This document shows positions 60,705 to 64,000 of a DNA stretch of 64,000 bases, piece by piece. The notes under the pieces were generated by a model. That model did no database searches and was not told the DNA's origin. It worked only from the letters and a program-made list of their open reading frames with translations. Source of the stretch: Actinocatenispora thailandica. Its GTDB lineage: Bacteria; Actinomycetota; Actinomycetes; Mycobacteriales; Micromonosporaceae. Numbering within the stretch: position 1 is the stretch's first letter; the number at the start of each line of letters is the position of its first letter. The position numbers were made by a program, and so were the translations under genes. The DNA lies in assembly GCF_016865425.1 (NCBI RefSeq), contig NZ_AP023355.1:6198198-6262197 (forward strand), in the 5' to 3' direction.

Positions 60705-60797
60705 CCCTCCCCGCGCGGGCCCGGCACCGACAGGTTCCGCATCGGCCGCGAGCCGATCTCGCCCACGTCCGCCGAGGTGTGCACCCCTTCCGAGCGG

Positions 60798-60909
60798 CCT
60801 TTGCTCTGCATACCCAGATGCACCACCAGCGGTGCACCTGGGTGTCCAGAGCCGGCTCTGGACACCCAAATGCACCGTTGTTGGTGCGCTCAGGTGTGCA
60901 GAGCAAAGG
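60798..60909. repeat. 112-bp inverted repeat built of two 50-nt palindromes
   Basis: Arms 60798-60853 and 60854-60909 match inversely at 46 of 56 bases. Each half is itself a hairpin of exactly 50 nt: GCTCTG-N3-ACCCA..., TGCACC-N6-GGTGC..., -N3-CAGAGC (60803-60852 and 60855-60904), bounded by CCTTT and AAAGG. It looks like a REP doublet. It sits in a 457-bp gene-free stretch (60646-61102) with no other recognised feature apart from the DnaA-like boxes. Confidence 0.85.
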
Positions 60910-61102
60910 GTGTTGGAAGGGAGGGGTGGCCGGGGAACGGGTGCCAGGTCGGATGTTCGGGGCGGGGTCATCGCGACCGGGCAAGGATGCCGGGCAGCGC
61001 TGGCGGTCCTGGCAGGCTGACGCCGGCGTACCGCCCAGCCCGCCGGCCGGGCGCGGTTGCGCCCGTGGCCGTGGCGCGGACCGGCCGGGCCGGCCGCGAG
61101 GG

Positions 61103-61549
61103 TCAGCTGGGGAGGCCGAGGTTGGTGGCGACCTGGGCGAGCGCGGTACGGAAGGCGGCGCGGTCCGGCGCGCTCAGCCCGGCGAGCAGTTCGTCCTCCA
61201 TCTCCCGGGACGCCCGGGTGCATTCGGCGAGCAGCGCGCTGCCGTGCGCGGTGAGCCGGAGCGCCTGCCGCCGACGGTCGACGGGGTCGCGGACGCGCTC
61301 GACCGCACCGAGCCGTTCGAGGTGGTCGGCGATCCGGACGATCAGGCTCGGCGCGACGCCCATCACCCGGGCCAGGTCGAGCTGCGAGGTGGCCGGCGCG
61401 GAGCCGAGCAGGGCCAGCACGCCGACGTGCTTCGGCTTGAGGTCGTGGGCGGCGATCTCGGCGGCGAATCGCTCGGTCACCACGGCGCCGACGACACCGA
61501 GCCGGAACGCGGAGGTACCGAGCAGGGGCGCGGCCTTGACGTCGGTCAT
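61103..61549 (-). CDS. MarR family transcriptional regulator
   Basis: A 148-residue winged-helix regulator. It has HDLKPKHVGVLALLGSAPATSQLDLARVMGVAPSLIVRIADHLERLGAVERVRDPVDRRRQALRLT in segments typical of MarR, with the wing residues VRDPVDRRRQ. ATG 61549 is chosen because TAGCAT lies 7 nt upstream (leaderless). The divergent isochorismatase-like gene and the inverted repeats between the two suggest it represses both. Confidence 0.9.
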   Translation of the reverse strand: MTDVKAAPLLGTSAFRLGVVGAVVTERFAAEIAAHDLKPKHVGVLALLGSAPATSQLDLARVMGVAPSLIVRIADHLERLGAVERVRDPVDRRRQALRLTAHGSALLAECTRASREMEDELLAGLSAPDRAAFRTALAQVATNLGLPS

Positions 61550-61571
61550 GGCCTGCATGCTAGCGTGGCGA

Positions 61572-61597
61572 AATCATTCACATCGTGAACGATTCAC
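61572..61597. promoter_or_regulatory. MarR operator candidate
   Basis: AATCATTCAC (61572-61581) and GTGAACGATT (61585-61594) pair at 9 of 10 bases around ATC, and GTGAA-CGA-TTCAC (61585-61597) is a second, overlapping palindrome. It lies within the MarR promoter and just before the isochorismatase ribosome-binding site. Confidence 0.7.
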
Positions 61598-61608
61598 GGA
61601 GGCAACAG

Positions 61609-62148
61609 ATGCTCGACCCGACCACCGTGCAGGTCCTGCTCGCCGACCTGCAGACACACATCGTCCCGCTCGGCCGGACGAACGAACCGACCGCGCTGCG
61701 CCGGGCCGCCGGCAGCCTGGCGACGATCTGCGAACTGCTCGACCTCCCGGTCACGCTGTCCACCGCGCCCGGCCCGGACGTCATCGCCGAACTCGACCGC
61801 TTCGGCGCTCCGCTCGTCCGCACCGGCCCGGCCTGCTGGGACGACCCGGCCACCCGCGCGGCGATCACCGACCAGCACCGCCGGACCCTCGTCCTCGGCG
61901 GAGTGACCAGCGAGATCGTCGTTCTGCACACCGCACTGGACGCGCTCGCCGCCGGTTTCGACGTGCAGGTCGTCGCCGACGTCTGCGGCGGGCTGTCGGA
62001 CCGCACCGAGCAGGCCGCGTACCGGCAGATCGAGGCGGCCGGCGGCCGGATCACCTCGGTACCCAGCCTGGCCAGCGACATGGTCCGCGACTTCACCACC
62101 CCCACCGGCCGGACCACGATCGAGACGCTCGTCGCCGCGGCGCACTGA
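61609..62148 (+). CDS. Isochorismatase-family protein lacking the catalytic Cys
   Basis: A 179-residue cysteine-hydrolase-fold protein. The N-terminal Asp is present (LADLQTHIV, Asp13), and the fold continues with PVTLSTAPG and LVLGGVTSEIVVLHTALDALAAGF. In active relatives a Cys occupies the place of Val104 in TSEIVV, so this protein probably cannot hydrolyse as usual. The catalytic Lys region also reads Arg (LVRTGPA). ATG 61609 has a GGAGG site at 6 nt. It may be a ligand-binding relative regulated by the divergent MarR. Confidence 0.85.
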   Translation: MLDPTTVQVLLADLQTHIVPLGRTNEPTALRRAAGSLATICELLDLPVTLSTAPGPDVIAELDRFGAPLVRTGPACWDDPATRAAITDQHRRTLVLGGVTSEIVVLHTALDALAAGFDVQVVADVCGGLSDRTEQAAYRQIEAAGGRITSVPSLASDMVRDFTTPTGRTTIETLVAAAH

Positions 62149-62250
62149 CCGGCCCCGCCACAGCACGACCCGAGCGGCCCAGCCGCAGCACGACCCGAGC
62201 GGCCCCGCCGGCCCGGGGCGGCGCCGGCGGCGAGCACCGCCTGCGGAGTG

Positions 62251-62306
62251 CATCTGGTTCGTGACAGTTCCGTCATGAACCCGGGGTGTCGACGTCGAAC
62301 CAGATG
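62251..62306. promoter_or_regulatory. 11-bp inverted repeat upstream of small gene
   Basis: CATCTGGTTCG (62251-62261) and CGAACCAGATG (62296-62306) are exact inverse copies 34 nt apart, with an inner TGAC/GTCA pair (62262-62275). It lies 30 nt before the 79-residue gene. The 188-nt gap also holds a direct repeat CAGCACGACCCGAGCGGCCC (about 62160-62205). Confidence 0.55.
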
Positions 62307-62336
62307 TCAGCCCCCCGGCCCGGAAGGTGATCGAGC

Positions 62337-62576
62337 ATGAGCCACTCCGCGATCCACTACGGCACCCCGCACGCCGGCGACCAGGTCTGGATCTCCCCGG
62401 CCGCCGGAATCCACGGCCAGGGCTCCTGGTGGGCGCTGGTCGTGTCGACCACGCCAGCGCTCATCAAGGGCGCCGTCTACCTGCGGGTGGTGCCGCTCGA
62501 CGACGTGGACGGTGACGCCCGGGTACGCGAGTTCTACGCGCGCACCGAGGGCCTGCTGATCCGCCGCTGCGGGTGA
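62337..62576 (+). CDS. Small protein of unknown function
   Basis: A 79-residue protein: HAGDQVWISPAAGIHGQGSW, WALVVSTTPALIKGAVYLRV and a C-terminal YARTEGLLIRRCG. A GGAAGG ribosome-binding site precedes ATG 62337. Layout resembles the 89-residue protein at 33883 (GDLVWI near the start, a W-rich strand, similar length), suggesting an SH3-like small fold. No family name is recognised. Confidence 0.6.
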   Translation: MSHSAIHYGTPHAGDQVWISPAAGIHGQGSWWALVVSTTPALIKGAVYLRVVPLDDVDGDARVREFYARTEGLLIRRCG

Positions 62577-62664
62577 CCGCCGCGACCGGCCGGCCCCGAC
62601 GGCGAGCCGGGCGCCCGCGAACGGTGCCCGGCGCGGCCCGACCCGCCGGAACGCGCCGCGTCCC

Positions 62665-62757
62665 CGCGCGCGTCGGAGCCCAGCGCGAGCGTCGGAGCCC
62701 AGCGCGACGCGCCGGAACCCGGCACGAGCGTCGGAGCCCGGCGCGACGCGGCGGGAG
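62665..62757. repeat. GC-rich 19-20 bp tandem repeat
   Basis: About five imperfect units such as GCGCGAGCGTCGGAGCCC lie between the small gene and the convergent hemB stop. Nothing else is seen in this 183-nt gap. Confidence 0.6.
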
Positions 62758-62759
62758 GG

Positions 62760-63740
62760 TCAGTACCCGGCGCGGAGCAGGCCGGCGGCCTCGACCGCCC
62801 AGTACGTGAGGATCTGCTGGGCCCCGGCCCGGCGGATCGAGGTCAGCATCTCCAGGATGGTGCGATCCCGGTCGAGCCAGCCGTTCGCGAACGCCGCCTC
62901 GGCCATCGCGTACTCGCCGGAAACCTGGTAGGCGGCGACGGGTACGTCGACGGCGGCGCGCACCGCGGCCACCACGTCCAGGTAGGGCAGCGCCGGCTTG
63001 ACCATCACCAGGTCGGCGCCCTCGGCGACGTCCAGCGCGACCTCGCGCAGCGCCTCCCGGCCGTTGCCCGGGTCCTGCTGGTAGGCGCGGCGGTCGCCCT
63101 GCAGGGCCGACTCCACCGCCTCCCGGAACGGGCCGAAGAACGCCGACGCGTACTTCGCCGCGTAGGCCAGGATGCCGACGTCGGTGTGCCCGGCCGCGTC
63201 CAGCGCCTCGCGCGCCACCCCGACCTGGCCATCCATCATGCCGCTGGTCCCGACCAGGTGCACCCCGGCCTCGGCCTGGCAGACCGCCATGTCCGCGTAC
63301 CGGGCGAGCGTCGCGTCGTTGTCCACCCGGCCCTGGGCGTCGAGTACCCCGCAGTGCCCGTGCGAGGTGAACTCGTCCAGGCACAGGTCGGACATCACCA
63401 CGGTGGCGTCGCCGACCTCGGCGGCCACGTCCCGGATCGCCACGTTGAGCACGCCGTTCGGGTCGGTCCCGGCGGAGCCCACTTCGTCCCGGGTCAGCGG
63501 CACGCCGTACAGCATGATGCCGCCGACCCCGGCCTCGACCGCCTCGACGACCGTCTTGCGCAGCGAGTCGCGGGTGTGCTGGAGCACGCCGGGCATCGAC
63601 GCCACCGGCTTCGGCTCGGCGATCCCCTCCCGGACGAACAGCGGCAGGATCAGGTCGGCCGGCCGCACCACCGTCTCGGCCACCAACCGGCGCATCGCCG
63701 GGGTGGTCCGCAACCGGCGCGGCCTTACGTCCGGGTACAT
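62760..63740 (-). CDS. hemB: Delta-aminolevulinic acid dehydratase
   Basis: A 326-residue porphobilinogen synthase that joins two 5-aminolevulinates. The Schiff-base Lys residues are in [18 protein letters not shown] and [12 protein letters not shown]. The metal site reads [14 protein letters not shown], with Cys at the first and third zinc positions but Asp at the second, a mixed site between zinc and magnesium types. Length is standard. It follows the probable hemD gene by 68 nt on the same strand. The stop lies at the edge of a tandem repeat. Confidence 0.96.
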   Translation of the reverse strand: MYPDVRPRRLRTTPAMRRLVAETVVRPADLILPLFVREGIAEPKPVASMPGVLQHTRDSLRKTVVEAVEAGVGGIMLYGVPLTRDEVGSAGTDPNGVLNVAIRDVAAEVGDATVVMSDLCLDEFTSHGHCGVLDAQGRVDNDATLARYADMAVCQAEAGVHLVGTSGMMDGQVGVAREALDAAGHTDVGILAYAAKYASAFFGPFREAVESALQGDRRAYQQDPGNGREALREVALDVAEGADLVMVKPALPYLDVVAAVRAAVDVPVAAYQVSGEYAMAEAAFANGWLDRDRTILEMLTSIRRAGAQQILTYWAVEAAGLLRAGY

Positions 63741-63808
63741 CAGCTTCTCCTAGAGGTCGGAAGGCGACCCGTCGGTCGGTGCTGGTACCGCCGGCCGGGG
63801 GCCGACGA

Positions 63809-64000
63809 TCAGCGGAACCGCAGCGCCGACGGGCCCTGCACCTTCGAGCCGCGGCGCTGCTTGGGCGGCATCTGGGCGAGCTTCTCCTTCAGCTCGACCG
63901 CGTACTCGGCGAGCGCCTCGACCTCGTCGGTGATCGACGCGTGCTCCGGCTGCACGTCGACCCGCAGCCCGAACTCGACGGCGGTCTCCGCGGTCTTCGG
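63809..64000 (-). CDS. hemD: Probable uroporphyrinogen-III synthase/methyltransferase, C-terminus
   Basis: The last 63 codons of a gene entering from the right end of the window read PKTAETAVEFGLRVDVQPEH, ASITDEVEALAEYAVELKE and a basic tail ending QRRGSKVQGPSALRFR. The first part matches the C-terminal strand and helix of HemD (TA-ET-A-GL-V). Position directly upstream of hemB and the typical tail support the fused CobA-HemD of actinomycetes, but only this end is visible. Confidence 0.7.
   Translation of the reverse strand, partial: PKTAETAVEFGLRVDVQPEHASITDEVEALAEYAVELKEKLAQMPPKQRRGSKVQGPSALRFR

Noticed and set aside
60646-61102. tRNA or known riboswitch in the gene-free stretch
   Set aside because: The palindromes do not fold into a cloverleaf with conserved tRNA bases and no known aptamer core was recognised.

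Overview
The window is a stretch of a very GC-rich actinobacterial chromosome. Codon third positions are almost all G or C, GTG starts are frequent, and many starts sit 6-7 nt after a TANNNT-type -10 box, as in leaderless mRNAs. Mycothiol genes (mshA, an mscR-like dehydrogenase), a senX3/regX3-phoU pair, an XRE-DUF397 pair and the actinobacterial hemL-phosphatase-resA-ccdA-resB-ccsB operon point to a filamentous actinomycete. Gene order (mshA, ybjN, phosphoglycerate mutase, phoU, senX3-regX3, ppx) fits Micromonosporaceae or relatives; that placement is inference. I see no insertion sequence, prophage, CRISPR array, rRNA or tRNA.

Layout. 1-6.2 kb: end of a DUF1611 gene, a NarL/DesR-type two-component pair, a MidA-like methyltransferase and a Tat-exported 5'-nucleotidase whose frame has lost its stop. 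6.4-12.4 kb: alpha-galactoside operon (two permeases, binding lipoprotein, GH36 enzyme, AraC regulator). 12.7-20.2 kb: CGNR zinc-finger regulator, DUF2625, TIM-barrel isomerase, Ppx/GppA, a Cys-rich unknown, RegX3-SenX3 and divergent PhoU with PHO-box-like repeats between them. 20.5-22.5 kb: hydrolase, VapBC with a perfect operator palindrome, MFS remnant. 22.5-29.8 kb: Gpm, flavohaemoprotein, YbjN, MshA, SDR, methyltransferase, YrhK, CPT-like kinase. 30-34.2 kb: exported phytase-like protein, Rpn-family remnant, XRE-DUF397 facing a three-gene cluster of tiny overlapping genes. 34.2-40.5 kb: haem and cytochrome c maturation operon. 40.7-62.6 kb: an accessory block lying between hemL and hemB (Uma2 nuclease, cyclase-ATPase, formaldehyde detoxification pair, HtrA, an ECF sigma factor fused to a recombinase-like domain with its YCII partner, two chitinases and a chitinase fragment, FmdB, transglycosylase, amino-acid ABC transporter, GNAT, a frameshifted XRE gene, MarR/isochorismatase). 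62.8-64 kb: hemB and the 3' end of probable hemD.

How the genes work together. The hemD-hemB and hemL operons make haem, and resA-ccdA-resB-ccsB attach it to exported c-type cytochromes. MshA starts mycothiol synthesis and the MscR-like enzyme plus metallo-beta-lactamase protein would use mycothiol for aldehyde removal. PhoU and SenX3-RegX3 form the phosphate switch. The chitinases and the alpha-galactoside operon are polymer and oligosaccharide scavenging systems.

The least ordinary items are: (1) a 644-residue ECF42-like sigma factor with a C-terminal tyrosine-recombinase-like domain lacking catalytic residues; (2) a 61-bp palindromic element present three times at identical length, always between convergent genes; (3) a pair of 50-nt palindromes forming a 112-bp inverted repeat beside a frameshifted regulator gene; (4) the XRE-DUF397 locus facing tiny overlapping genes, with a perfect inverted repeat on the promoter -35 box; (5) many GC-rich tandem repeats in and between genes.
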